A DNA stretch of 64,000 nt from Pseudomonadota bacterium (lineage in GTDB: Bacteria > Pseudomonadota > Gammaproteobacteria > Burkholderiales > Rhodocyclaceae), in assembly GCA_018241725.1 (NCBI GenBank), contig JAFEDI010000008.1, forward strand, positions 32,315-96,314, read 5' to 3'. Positions 6,661 through 14,734 of the stretch are shown here, piece after piece. A model generated the notes under the pieces. That model made no database searches and was not told where the DNA came from. It saw only the letters and a program-made list of their open reading frames with translations. Position 1 is the first letter of the stretch; the number at the start of each line of letters is the position of its first letter. The position numbers and the translations under genes are program-made.

Positions 6661-8916
6661 ATGAAACCCCTGCCCATCAGCCTGCGATCCGAGACCCAGC
6701 CCTCATCCTGCGGGTGTAGCGGCACGTGTCACGCCCCGGAGGTGCCTTCCACGAATACGCCTCCACAAGCCGACAGTACGAAAGGCGGCTTGCTGCTTCG
6801 CATTCCGGGCATGGACTGCCCCACTGAAGAGAGTGAGATCCGCCGGGCGGTCGAGCACATCGGGGCGATCGGTGGGCTTCGTTTTGATCTATCGGCCCGC
6901 ACCCTGAGCATCGATGCGCCCGATGATGCGCTGCCGAGCATCATCGACGCCATCCGCAAGGCCGGCTTTGCCTCATCGCCGGTTGAGCCGGATGCGCCGG
7001 TGGACACGGGGCACGATGGAATTTTCCGCGGTACCGCGTTTCTCGCAACGGCACTCGTTCTAGCGCTGGGGGCAGAAGTCCTGGCCTCTGTGATGCCCAA
7101 CGATCTGCTGGCCAAGATTGCCGGGATGGGCTTGGCTGCCACTGCGATCGCGATGGCGGGGTTTTCCACCTATCGCAAGGGACTGGCGGCCCTGTCCCAG
7201 GGCCGTCTGAACATCAATGCCTTGATGTCGGTTGCGGTGACCGGTGCCTTTGCCATTGGGCAATGGCCCGAGGCCGCCATGGTGATGGCCCTGTATGCCA
7301 TTGCAGAACTGATCGAAGCCAGGTCGGTCGATCGGGCACGGAATGCGATCAAGGGCCTGCTCGCGCTTACGCCCGAAACCGCCGAGGCAAAGCAGCCCGA
7401 TGGCAGCTGGCGTGCGCAGGCCTCCCGCGATGTCGCGCTCGCTACCGTCATCAGGGTCAAGCCCGGGGTCCGTATCCCTCTGGATGGCGTCGTGACGGCG
7501 GGGAACAGCGCGGTCAATCAGGCACCCATCACCGGTGAGAGCCTGCCCGTAGACAAGACCGTCGGCGACCCCGTCTTTGCGGGCACGATCAACGAATCGG
7601 GGCTATTGGAATTCAAGGTGACGGCGCGATCCAGCGATACCACGCTGGCCCGGATCATCCATGCGGTTGAAACGGCGCAAGGCAGCAAGGCGCCCATGCA
7701 GCGCTTTGTCGATCGTTTCGCGACACTCTACACGCCGGCCGTCTTCGTGATCGCACTGGCCGTGGCGCTGCTCACTCCATGGCTATTGGGATGGAGCTGG
7801 ACTCAATCCTTTTACAAGGCCTTGGTTCTCCTTGTGATCGCTTGCCCCTGCGCCTTGGTGATTGCAACCCCCGTCACGGTCGTGAGCGGACTCGCCGCTG
7901 CAGCGCGCCGGGGGATCTTGATCAAAGGCGGCGTCTTCCTTGAAGAAGCGCGCAAGCTCAAAGTCATCGCTCTCGACAAGACAGGGACGATCACCGAAGG
8001 CAAACCGAAACTGGTTGCCACCGACATCGTGGACCCGACCGTGTCCGAAAAGCAGATTTTGGAGTGGGCCGGTAGCCTGGCCGCCCACTCCGATCATCCC
8101 GTTTCGAAAGCCATTTCAAGCGCACTGACGCCAAGCTCAAACACGACCGACCATTTCACAGCGTTGCCAGGGCGTGGTGTCCAAGGGCGTATCGATGGCC
8201 AAGACCTGATTCTCGGCAACCACCGCTTGATCGAAGAGCGGAAGCTGTGCGATCCCGCTGTCGAGGCCCGACTCCTTGCGCACGAGGCGCAAGGCCGCAC
8301 GATGACACTCCTGGCCAACGAACGGGGTGTTCTGGCGATATTTGCCGTCGCCGACACGATCAAACCCCACGCCCAGGAGGCCATCTCGGCTTTGCACGCC
8401 TTGGGCGTGAAGTCGATCATGCTGTCCGGCGACAACCAGGCGACGGCCAAAGCGGTCGCCATGCAGGCCGGTGTGGACGACGCACGCGGCAACCTGTTGC
8501 CTGACGACAAGCTCAAAGCCATTGAGGCTTTGCAAAAAGAACATGGTCCCACGGCGATGACCGGTGACGGGATCAACGATGCGCCTGCCTTGGCACGCGC
8601 CGATATCGGCATTGCGATGGGGGCTGCAGGAACGGATACCGCCATGGAGGCCGCCGACATCGTGATCATGAACGATGATCTGCGCCGGATTCCCGAAGCC
8701 ATTCGGCTCTCGCGCACGACACACCGGGTACTCTGGCAGAACATCTTTCTGGCGCTGGGAATCAAGGCGGCTTTTCTGGTCCTGGCCCTGCTGGGCAGCG
8801 CCACCATGTGGATGGCCGTGTTCGCCGATATGGGGGCGAGCCTGCTGGTCGTGGGCAATGGGTTGCGATTGTTGCGCCTTCAGCCACTTAACGATCATCA
8901 CCCCGCCAAACCTTGA
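6661..8916 (+). CDS. pbrA: P1B-type heavy-metal efflux ATPase (Pb/Cd/Zn)
   Basis: ATG 6661 was chosen because it lies just downstream of the MerR-type promoter; the longer frame begins inside it. The 751-residue inner-membrane pump has a Cys-rich N-terminus (CGCSGTC), a heavy-metal-associated domain with GMDCPTEE (Cys near 53), the membrane CPC motif (CPCALVIATP, about 395), the phosphorylation site DKTGTIT (Asp near 439) and the hinge GDGINDAP (about 634). CPC with GMDCxxEE is the Zn/Cd/Pb-exporting group (CadA, ZntA, PbrA). The pbrT-pbrR-pbrA arrangement favours lead. No PbrB/C phosphatase or signal peptidase follows, so the operon is reduced. Confidence 0.93.
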   Translation: MKPLPISLRSETQPSSCGCSGTCHAPEVPSTNTPPQADSTKGGLLLRIPGMDCPTEESEIRRAVEHIGAIGGLRFDLSARTLSIDAPDDALPSIIDAIRKAGFASSPVEPDAPVDTGHDGIFRGTAFLATALVLALGAEVLASVMPNDLLAKIAGMGLAATAIAMAGFSTYRKGLAALSQGRLNINALMSVAVTGAFAIGQWPEAAMVMALYAIAELIEARSVDRARNAIKGLLALTPETAEAKQPDGSWRAQASRDVALATVIRVKPGVRIPLDGVVTAGNSAVNQAPITGESLPVDKTVGDPVFAGTINESGLLEFKVTARSSDTTLARIIHAVETAQGSKAPMQRFVDRFATLYTPAVFVIALAVALLTPWLLGWSWTQSFYKALVLLVIACPCALVIATPVTVVSGLAAAARRGILIKGGVFLEEARKLKVIALDKTGTITEGKPKLVATDIVDPTVSEKQILEWAGSLAAHSDHPVSKAISSALTPSSNTTDHFTALPGRGVQGRIDGQDLILGNHRLIEERKLCDPAVEARLLAHEAQGRTMTLLANERGVLAIFAVADTIKPHAQEAISALHALGVKSIMLSGDNQATAKAVAMQAGVDDARGNLLPDDKLKAIEALQKEHGPTAMTGDGINDAPALARADIGIAMGAAGTDTAMEAADIVIMNDDLRRIPEAIRLSRTTHRVLWQNIFLALGIKAAFLVLALLGSATMWMAVFADMGASLLVVGNGLRLLRLQPLNDHHPAKP

Positions 8917-8967
8917 CCCGCTTGGGCAATGTTGACGACTGCCAATGTGGACGCTACGAAGAGTCCT

Positions 8968-9129
8968 TCATACGGCCGGTGGCCGATGAACTCCGGCGTA
9001 CTCCAAAGCATCCCCTTCCACATGGTCGTAAATCTGGACTGAAGCCACGTGTACTACATCCGACAGGTTCCCACCGATTATCGGAACGCCCCCGAACTGA
9101 CCCATGGCATCCCGTTCACCATGTCGCTC
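8968..9129 (-). pseudogene. Decayed fragment of a molybdate ABC transporter permease (modB-like)
   Basis: On the minus strand this stretch reads MGQFGGVPIIGGN, then VASVQIYDHVE and ALEYAG, which follows the conserved GEFG-V-IGGN-x-V-SI-IYDHVEALEYA end of ModB permeases. The frame is broken on both sides, there are no transmembrane segments left, and no ModA/ModC lies nearby. It is a relic at the edge between the metal genes and the unknown genes that follow. The match is from memory of the family signature. Confidence 0.5.
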
Positions 9130-9193
9130 AGAAACGCCGTGATCCACGCGAGGAAATGATTTTTCAGCTGAACTGCGCGATGCAACGCGGAGG

Positions 9194-10039
9194 TCAGCTA
9201 CCGTCGTCCTGGCGTATCGATGGATCGGCATCGTCCAGCGGCATGTTTGAATTCTGAGGGGCTGACTTAGACTCCGACATCTCGCTTTCCCTCAACCATC
9301 TCTCCCGCTCCGCCTGGACGCCTTGCCAAAAGATCACCACATCCATTCGCTGATTCGGGGCCAAGTACACCCAGTGCTTGAATCGCTGATCAATGAATGT
9401 AAAAAGCTCCGGGTAGAAGGGGGCCAACTCACGGGTCTCCATAAGCCCAGCCTGCAGGTTCAAATAGAGTTGCAATCCCCTTTCATGGAGCTCACGGGAA
9501 GCGATCTCTTCCGCCTGAGCTACAAGCAGTGACATCGCAACCAGTGCCTCGAAGTTGCACATAGCCAAAAGGGCGCGTTCCTCCGCCTCCTCGAAGGTCT
9601 TGAATCGCGGTTCCTTCTCCTCACCTCGAAGCTCAGCCTCAAAAAGCAGCGCACGCACCTGCGGAGACAGTGCTCGCATCTCCGCTTCGATAGCGCGACG
9701 ATCAAGCGACTCCCGCTTCAGCAGGCGCCAGATTGGGCTGCGGAACCAGACCGCCGTACCAGGGTAGTGCGCTTCGGCCTGCTCGATGAAATTTCTCGCC
9801 CCCGGCTTGTCCTGAGGAACTTTGGTGCCTTTCTTGTATTGGTCCCATTTGCGCGGTCGTGAAACGTCCGACTCGCGCTTACGTACGCGCTCGCCATCGA
9901 GAGCCATCTCGATCGCGTATGCAGAAGATAAGCCCGACTGTAGTTGGACCACGTGAAACCACAGGCGCGTCCTCAGTCTGTCGATTGGGTCAGTGGGAGG
10001 GCGGCCGCGGCCTCGGGGGTTTATAAGCGGCTTTGTCAT
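9194..10039 (-). CDS. Unknown 281-residue protein
   Basis: ATG 10039 was chosen because the upstream 40 codons of the frame look non-coding. The N-terminus is basic and Pro/Gly-rich (NPRGRGRPPTDP), followed by a charged helical body with a Glu-rich stretch near residues 140-165 and a polar tail. The segment GTKVPQDKPGARNFIEQAEAHYPGT recurs in uncharacterised proteins of integrative elements, as far as I recall. It is divergent from a small DNA-binding-like gene 110 bases away, so the pair may share control. I do not recognise a function. Confidence 0.6.
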   Translation of the reverse strand: MTKPLINPRGRGRPPTDPIDRLRTRLWFHVVQLQSGLSSAYAIEMALDGERVRKRESDVSRPRKWDQYKKGTKVPQDKPGARNFIEQAEAHYPGTAVWFRSPIWRLLKRESLDRRAIEAEMRALSPQVRALLFEAELRGEEKEPRFKTFEEAEERALLAMCNFEALVAMSLLVAQAEEIASRELHERGLQLYLNLQAGLMETRELAPFYPELFTFIDQRFKHWVYLAPNQRMDVVIFWQGVQAERERWLRESEMSESKSAPQNSNMPLDDADPSIRQDDGS

Positions 10040-10149
10040 ATGACATCGTCTCTGGAGTACCAAAAATCGGATTATGAGAGCGGGTGGAGAAAATTGCGAC
10101 AAACATGAACACTGCGTGACATCGCGCTTCCGTACGCTGTTCTTCCACC

Positions 10150-10440
10150 ATGACACCAATCATCGATAACGATTCGCCCGATGTCTGCGATCCACTTCGC
10201 CGGCAGTTGCGAGAATCCTTGCTGCGTTTGCATGGACCTCTGATGGGGGGGCAGGCGTTGATGACTGCACTAGGGCATAAATCTGCAGCCTCCATGCGAC
10301 AAGCAAAGCGACGCGGGCAGATCAGTGTTGTCCTGTTCCCGGTCCCGAACCGCCGAGGCCTGTTTGCGCTCACTCAGGACGTTGCTGACTGGCTAGCGCG
10401 TATGCGTTGCCAGCCCATCAAAGAGGACCCCGCTATCTAG
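10150..10440 (+). CDS. Small putative DNA-binding protein
   Basis: The product is 96 residues. The middle (GGQALMTALGHKSAASMRQAKRRGQI) reads like a helix-turn-helix with a recognition helix, followed by FALTQDVADWLARM, the layout of AlpA/excisionase-like accessory regulators that choose a row in a MerR-like fold. It is divergent from the unknown gene at 9194-10039 and is followed within 30 bases by a GC-rich terminator. A regulator of that neighbour is plausible but not shown. Confidence 0.6.
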   Translation: MTPIIDNDSPDVCDPLRRQLRESLLRLHGPLMGGQALMTALGHKSAASMRQAKRRGQISVVLFPVPNRRGLFALTQDVADWLARMRCQPIKEDPAI

Positions 10441-10467
10441 AGCTTCTTTTACCCATCCTGAAACGCA

Positions 10468-10495
10468 AACGCCCGAGGAGGCTGCCTCGGGCGTT
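10468..10495 (+). terminator. Hairpin terminator after the small regulator gene
   Basis: A perfect 11-bp stem (AACGCCCGAGG 10468-10478, CCTCGGGCGTT 10485-10495) with a 6-base loop lies 27 bases past the stop. No U-run follows, so termination may be weak or bidirectional. Confidence 0.6.
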
Positions 10496-10620
10496 GCGCA
10501 TGCTACTTACTACTGTGAGTCTTGGCCGACTACCGCAGTAGTATCGGCGGCGCTCGTCCTGTCGTCAAGGTCGAATATGACCTCGGCTATTGTGGGCGTA
10601 CGTGCGGGAGGGCCACGTCC

Positions 10621-10645
10621 ACACCCGACCAGACCTGTCGGGTGT
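10621..10645 (+). promoter_or_regulatory. Strong hairpin ahead of istA
   Basis: ACACCCGAC (10621-10629) pairs with GTCGGGTGT (10637-10645) around a 7-base loop, 21 bases before the istA start. Such leader hairpins in insertion sequences can block read-through transcription or translation from outside. Role inferred. Confidence 0.45.
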
Positions 10646-10666
10646 TTCCAAAAAAGGAAATCCGCC

Positions 10667-12211
10667 ATGCGGCTCCCGGTACATCAGCAGCGAGACATCG
10701 CGCGCATGCACTACTACGATCCGACGCAGTCCCATCGAGCAATTGCGCGTGGGCTTGCTCTATCACCTAACACCGTCGGTGCACTTCGAAAAAAAATTGT
10801 GGAGTCCGGGCTCAACTGGAACGAACTCCGGGACTTGGATGACGATGCGTGGATCTCTGCGCTTGATACAAAAGACCATTCGATCGCACAGCGTAAGTTG
10901 GCGCCAGATTGGGAATGGGTCGATCAGCAAATGCAAGCAGACGATGCTACCCTGAATCAAGTTTGGCTTGAGTGGCGAGCGCAATCCCCGAATGGCATCG
11001 GCCTGACCCAGTTTTGCGTGCGTTACAAAGATTGGACGCGCGCCCAACATATCGTGATGCGCCAGGTACACGAGCCTGGCAACAGTCTGTTTGTTGACTT
11101 TGCCGGGCGAACGGTCGAGATCCGGGATCCAAACGGAGGGCCATCCATGTATGCACAGATATTTGTGGCGGCCCTGGGGTATTCAAGTTTGACCTACATC
11201 CAAGCTGTGCCATCTCAAAGCACCGAGGATTGGATTAGATGCCACATTGACTGCTTTGCGTACTTGGGTGGTGTTCCAGAATGGGTTGTTCCAGATAATC
11301 TCAAGGCTGCTGTATTACGCCGTACGCGCGATGAAATCGTAATCAATCCTGCCTACCGCCGTTGTCTTGATTACTACTCCACAGCGGCAAGGCCAACCGG
11401 TGTGCGAAAGCCCAAGCATAAATCCAAGGCCGAAGTAGCGGTTAAAATTTTCCAAAGAGGGATCATGTTTCCTCTTCGTAATCATGTCTTTTTCAGCTTG
11501 GAGGAACTGAATACAGAACTTCGGAAAGGTATGGAGGCGCTGAACCGACATCCGTTCAAGAGTATGCCGGGCTCTCGATTTGAGCGCTTCAACGAAGTGG
11601 AAAAGCACAAACTCAAGCCCCTTCCCGATTCCGCATACGAGCTTTGCAACTGGCGTTATCGCGTCCGGGCGGGAGATGATTATCACGTTGAACATGGTCG
11701 AAACCATTACTCCGTTCCGCACACCTTGCGCGGCGAATACGTAGATCTGAGGTATACCGCAACGATATTGGAAATAATGCATCGCAATCGGAGAGTGGCA
11801 TTGCACGAATTACTCAAGGAACCCGGCGGGGTATCGACAAAAGATGAACACAGACCGATCGCTCACAGTCGCGTTCTTGAGGGCGAACCAAAAGCACTAT
11901 TGGAATGGGCCACCTCGGTTGGTGGAAAGACGGAAGAGATGATTCGCTATCATCTAGAATCCCGAAAAGACATGACCAATGGTCTAAAAGCTGCACGACG
12001 GATTCGCAGTCTTGCTCATCTGCACGGAGAATCACGAATCCAGGAGGTGTGCACTTACGCACTCTCGTTGAATCTGACGGCGCTGCGCAGCATCGAATCG
12101 ATTATCAAGCAGTCCGCAGACAAGCAAGTACCTGCCGGCGAAAATCCTACCAACTCGCTTCCAGTTCATGAAAACGTTCGTGGTGGCGATTATTTCGGGG
12201 TGCAATCATGA
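10667..12211 (+). CDS. istA: IS21-family transposase IstA
   Basis: ATG 10667 follows a good ribosome-binding site (AAGGAAA) and begins a helix-turn-helix region (HRAIARGLALSPNTV); the longer frame from 10577 would run through the leader hairpin. The 514-residue protein carries a DDE integrase core with FVDFAGRTVEI, then VPDNLKAAV, and a C-terminal domain that in IS21 contacts the terminal repeats. It pairs with the helper ATPase IstB, whose start overlaps its stop by four bases. The frame is complete, so the element may still be active if both ends survive. Confidence 0.93.
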   Translation: MRLPVHQQRDIARMHYYDPTQSHRAIARGLALSPNTVGALRKKIVESGLNWNELRDLDDDAWISALDTKDHSIAQRKLAPDWEWVDQQMQADDATLNQVWLEWRAQSPNGIGLTQFCVRYKDWTRAQHIVMRQVHEPGNSLFVDFAGRTVEIRDPNGGPSMYAQIFVAALGYSSLTYIQAVPSQSTEDWIRCHIDCFAYLGGVPEWVVPDNLKAAVLRRTRDEIVINPAYRRCLDYYSTAARPTGVRKPKHKSKAEVAVKIFQRGIMFPLRNHVFFSLEELNTELRKGMEALNRHPFKSMPGSRFERFNEVEKHKLKPLPDSAYELCNWRYRVRAGDDYHVEHGRNHYSVPHTLRGEYVDLRYTATILEIMHRNRRVALHELLKEPGGVSTKDEHRPIAHSRVLEGEPKALLEWATSVGGKTEEMIRYHLESRKDMTNGLKAARRIRSLAHLHGESRIQEVCTYALSLNLTALRSIESIIKQSADKQVPAGENPTNSLPVHENVRGGDYFGVQS

Positions 12212-12963
12212 CCGGCATTGCAAGCCGCACCCTCTCCCAACTTCGCGCATTGAAAATGAATTCAATGGCTGCGGCCTATGAACACCAACTTCAACAGCCA
12301 AAGCTGCATGAAATTGGCTTTGACGATCGTTTTGCGCTGTTGGTCGATCAGGAGGTAAATGAGCGCGAATCGAGGAAACTAACCCGCTTTGTGAAGGAGG
12401 CAGGATTTCCTGATAGAGCAAACCTCGAAGACATCGAGTATCGTCCTGAGCGAGGCCTCGAAAAGCAGAGAGTCGTGTCACTCGCAACTTGCGAATGGAT
12501 CCGAAAACAGCTCAATGTAATCATTCTTGGTTCGACAGGGGTTGGCAAGACTTGGCTTGCATGTGCGTTTGGCACACAAGCGTGCCGTCTTGGATTATCT
12601 GTCGCGTTCATTCGCGCAAGTGATTTGTATGAACAAATATCCATCGCCATCCTTGACGGGTCCTTGGCCAAGCTACGGCAAACGCTGCAAAAGCCATCGT
12701 TACTCATCATTGATGATTTCGGGTTAGGGCAACTCACGTTACAGGTAGCCCAAGTGCTGCTTGACGTTATCGATCATCGTGTACGCAAAGGATCACTGCT
12801 TATTACGAGCCAATTCCCCACTACGCAATGGCACGATCTCTTACCTGATAAAACAGTTGCAGATGCAATCCTCGATCGCATCGTCCACCAGTCGCATTGC
12901 CTTACTTTGAAGGGGGAATCGATGCGGAAGGTAAACGGACGTAAGCGTTTGGAGGCTACATGA
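12208..12963 (+). CDS. istB: IS21-family helper ATPase IstB
   Basis: This 251-residue DnaC-like AAA+ ATPase has Walker A (GSTGVGKTWLACA) and Walker B (LLIIDDFGLGQL), a Thr/Ser-rich sensor 1 region (LLITSQFPTTQW), and an N-terminal helical domain. IstB assembles on target DNA and activates the IstA transposase. The ATG overlaps the istA stop by four bases, so translation is coupled. The frame is intact and of normal length. Confidence 0.95.
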   Translation: MTGIASRTLSQLRALKMNSMAAAYEHQLQQPKLHEIGFDDRFALLVDQEVNERESRKLTRFVKEAGFPDRANLEDIEYRPERGLEKQRVVSLATCEWIRKQLNVIILGSTGVGKTWLACAFGTQACRLGLSVAFIRASDLYEQISIAILDGSLAKLRQTLQKPSLLIIDDFGLGQLTLQVAQVLLDVIDHRVRKGSLLITSQFPTTQWHDLLPDKTVADAILDRIVHQSHCLTLKGESMRKVNGRKRLEAT

Positions 12964-12970
12964 TCATGGT

Positions 12971-13031
12971 GCCGTAGCGTATGCGCATGACACCGTAGCC
13001 TGTGCGCACGATGCCGGTCCGGTGTTCATGA
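12971..13031. repeat. Three tandem 20-bp repeats at the IS21 right end
   Basis: Copies lie at 12971-12990 (GCCGTAGCGTATGCGCATGA), 12992-13011 (ACCGTAGCCTGTGCGCACGA) and a weaker one at 13012-13031 (TGCCGGTCCGGTGTTCATGA). A further copy at 13081-13099 ends the element. Multiple terminal repeats of this size are IstA binding sites in IS21 elements. Confidence 0.65.
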
Positions 13032-13039
13032 TCACCGTT

Positions 13040-13078
13040 GGACGTGATCAGTCGCTATCAAAGTGCCTGATCACGTCC
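13040..13078. repeat. Perfect 12-bp inverted repeat inside the IS21 right end
   Basis: GGACGTGATCAG (13040-13051) and CTGATCACGTCC (13067-13078) are exact inverted repeats around 15 bases, lying between the third and terminal IS repeat. It could terminate istAB transcription or take part in end synapsis; no U-run is present. Confidence 0.6.
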
Positions 13079-13099
13079 TACCGGACGGAATGCGCATGA

Positions 13100-13339
13100 C
13101 TACCCGTAATCTGCATGCAGCTCGATACTCTCGCAATAGCCCTTGAAGCGGGCCATCAGATCGGCCCGCCCTGGAATCACGCGCGGCCAACCAGGCATGT
13201 CGTAGAGAACTTCGTAGATGATGTCGTCAGCGACAATGTCGAAGAAATGTTCTCCATCGACGAGATCGCCCAGTGCTTCCCGCACCAGTTTGAAGTAAGG
13301 ATCGGCTGCCTTGTAGGCGGCATATTTCGGATTCGGCAT
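13100..13339 (-). pseudogene. SnoaL-like (nuclear transport factor 2 family) protein, 3' end lost to the IS21 insertion
   Basis: The gene starts normally at ATG 13339 (MPNPKYAAYKAADPYFKLV) and reads the first 79 residues of a SnoaL-like cone-shaped domain (DIIYEVLYDMPGWPRVIPGR), then meets a stop exactly at the IS21 right end. Proteins of this family are about 130 residues, so roughly the last 50 are missing. The lost half is not visible on the left side of the element, so the insertion was accompanied by deletion or rearrangement. It is divergent from the HxlR regulator that probably controlled it. Confidence 0.8.
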
Positions 13340-13455
13340 CTTGGACTCTCTGGGCGTTTGGAACGATTGCTTGAAAGTGAGAGACCAATATATCCAGGAA
13401 GCTTCTTGATATGAAGAAGGCACTTTTAAATCAGTAACTAACCTCAAGGTAAGCC

Positions 13456-13851
13456 ATGCATAAACCTGGCAAGGCCGGTCCGCTGGACCCGGCCGCAATC
13501 TGCAGAAGTTCGGACCCGATGGCCGTTCGGGAGTTGCTGACGAAGATTGGTGACAAATGGACGATCTTTGTCGTTCTTTCACTCGACCTGCTCGGAGGGC
13601 GTGCCCGATTCTCCGAACTCGAACGCGCGGTTCCAGGCATCTCGCAGCGGCTGCTGTCCTCAACCCTGAAGAATCTTGAGCGCGACGGCATGGTTGTCCG
13701 GGAGGTCTTTCCCGAAGTGCCGCCCCGCGTGGAATACGAGCTGACGGATCTGGGACGGAGCCTGCTGCTCCCCACGCAAGGATTGGTGGATTGGGCAAAG
13801 ACAAATTGGGAGCAGGTCAGAGAGGCGCAGTCCAGATACGATGCAAGATAG
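13456..13851 (+). CDS. HxlR-family transcriptional regulator
   Basis: The 131-residue protein has the HxlR signature: IGDKWTIFVVLSL, then RARFSELERAVPGISQRLLSSTLKNLERDGMV and YELTDLGRSL, a winged helix with wing. These dimeric regulators usually control a divergent gene and often respond to aldehydes, quinones or redox state. Here the divergent gene is the truncated SnoaL-like one 116 bases away, so its former target is now broken. Confidence 0.93.
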   Translation: MHKPGKAGPLDPAAICRSSDPMAVRELLTKIGDKWTIFVVLSLDLLGGRARFSELERAVPGISQRLLSSTLKNLERDGMVVREVFPEVPPRVEYELTDLGRSLLLPTQGLVDWAKTNWEQVREAQSRYDAR

Positions 13852-14345
13852 TCGCCAGAGCGGTACGGGGGAATGGGGTGTTGCTCATAAGGCCCGCCTG
13901 GATGTGTTCCGGTGGGATCGGAGGCGTGTGAATGCGGCCGCGCGGCGACGCATGTGCATGTCATGAGTGCCGGGGAGTCCGCGCACGAGCAATACTTTCT
14001 CACGCGCGACGATCCACAGGAAATGCTTTTCGGGATGATCGGATGAACGTCCCGGACATTGTCGATGGTGGCAACACGCATGGTGCATGCGCCGCTGTCT
14101 CGAGCAGGCTGCCGGTCAATCGACTTGTACTTGGCGCATCGGTATGTCTGCCTGCCGATGCATACGGATAGCATTGCTCAATTCCCGCGCTTCGTCGGCA
14201 ATCATCGTGCAGGCCCACAGGTACGCATCGAACATCATCCGGATACTCGCGTCCCCAGCTCGGCCTCCGAGTAAGGGAATATCAGGCTTGAATATGTAGC
14301 CGCCACGCCCAAAGAGTGATCGATTACCGTTCGAGAGCGAAGTGA
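13852..14345. other. Non-coding or decayed stretch of about 490 bases
   Basis: No convincing gene was seen on either strand. The short open frames here have no recognisable motif, no ribosome-binding site and overlap each other. Composition drifts from GC-rich to mixed towards the low-GC region that follows, suggesting remnants of transferred DNA. Confidence 0.5.
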
Positions 14346-14590
14346 CACACAGTTTTACTGACAGGCAGGGCCATTACGGGGAGTATGTTGGCGTGCATTG
14401 CCAGCAATGCTGAGGGCGCGGCTACTATTATTTTTGCCATTTATCATGAGCAAATGATAGCTCCGCCGGGGGGCGCGCATGTTCGGTGCTTACAGAATGG
14501 TGTTGGTCCTGAGATGGTTGCTTTATCGCATATAGGAGGCGCTTGGGGCTTGGGGGCTTACACCGTCTTTGGCTCTTTTGGTCTAAGAAG
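14346..14590 (+). repeat. Direct repeat copy A (acyltransferase promoter and 5' end)
   Basis: From CACACAGTTTTACTGACAGGCA at its left edge this stretch aligns with 16607-16840 (copy B) at high identity with small indels, through the leader (TATTATTTTTGCC, AAATGATAGCTCC) and about the first 40 codons of the acyltransferase gene. Similarity ends near 14590, where AT-rich sequence begins. Confidence 0.9.
14479..14590 (+). pseudogene. Frameshifted 5' fragment of an acyltransferase gene
   Basis: ATG 14479 reads MFGAYRMVLVL as in the intact gene at 16735, then an inserted base or two near 14512 shifts the frame and a TAG follows. The GAWGLGAY segment persists in another frame, and the copy ends after about 40 codons. 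It is a dead duplicate left when the glycosyltransferase-like gene became lodged between two copies. Confidence 0.88.
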
Positions 14591-14734
14591 ATCAAAAAAT
14601 AAGGCTACAGGCAGCTGAAGACTGCTTCGTATCGTCAATACACTTTGATCAATTTTTTGGTGGGTAGATAGCGGCCCAGCGCGCGATAGGCGTTCTTATT
14701 GTCTGCATAGATGTTTGTTTTTTGGAAAACTATA

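Larger units (their letters stand above)
10510..13102 (+). mobile_element. IS21-family insertion sequence (istA-istB)
   Basis: An istA-istB pair with a 4-base overlap, followed by three tandem ~20-bp degenerate repeats, gives the standard IS21 layout. The right edge is placed near 13100 because a SnoaL-like coding sequence is abruptly cut there and a fourth copy of the repeat (ending TGCGCATGA) sits at 13081-13099. I could not find a matching left terminal repeat, so the left edge (somewhere between about 10500 and 10620) is uncertain. Confidence 0.8.

Noticed and set aside
12971-13031. Tandem ~20-bp repeats as a possible CRISPR-like array
   Set aside because: Only three imperfect copies without spacers, directly after istB; they fit IS21 terminal repeats.
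13885-14299. Several short overlapping frames on both strands
   Set aside because: No motif, no start signal and mutual overlap; treated as non-coding.
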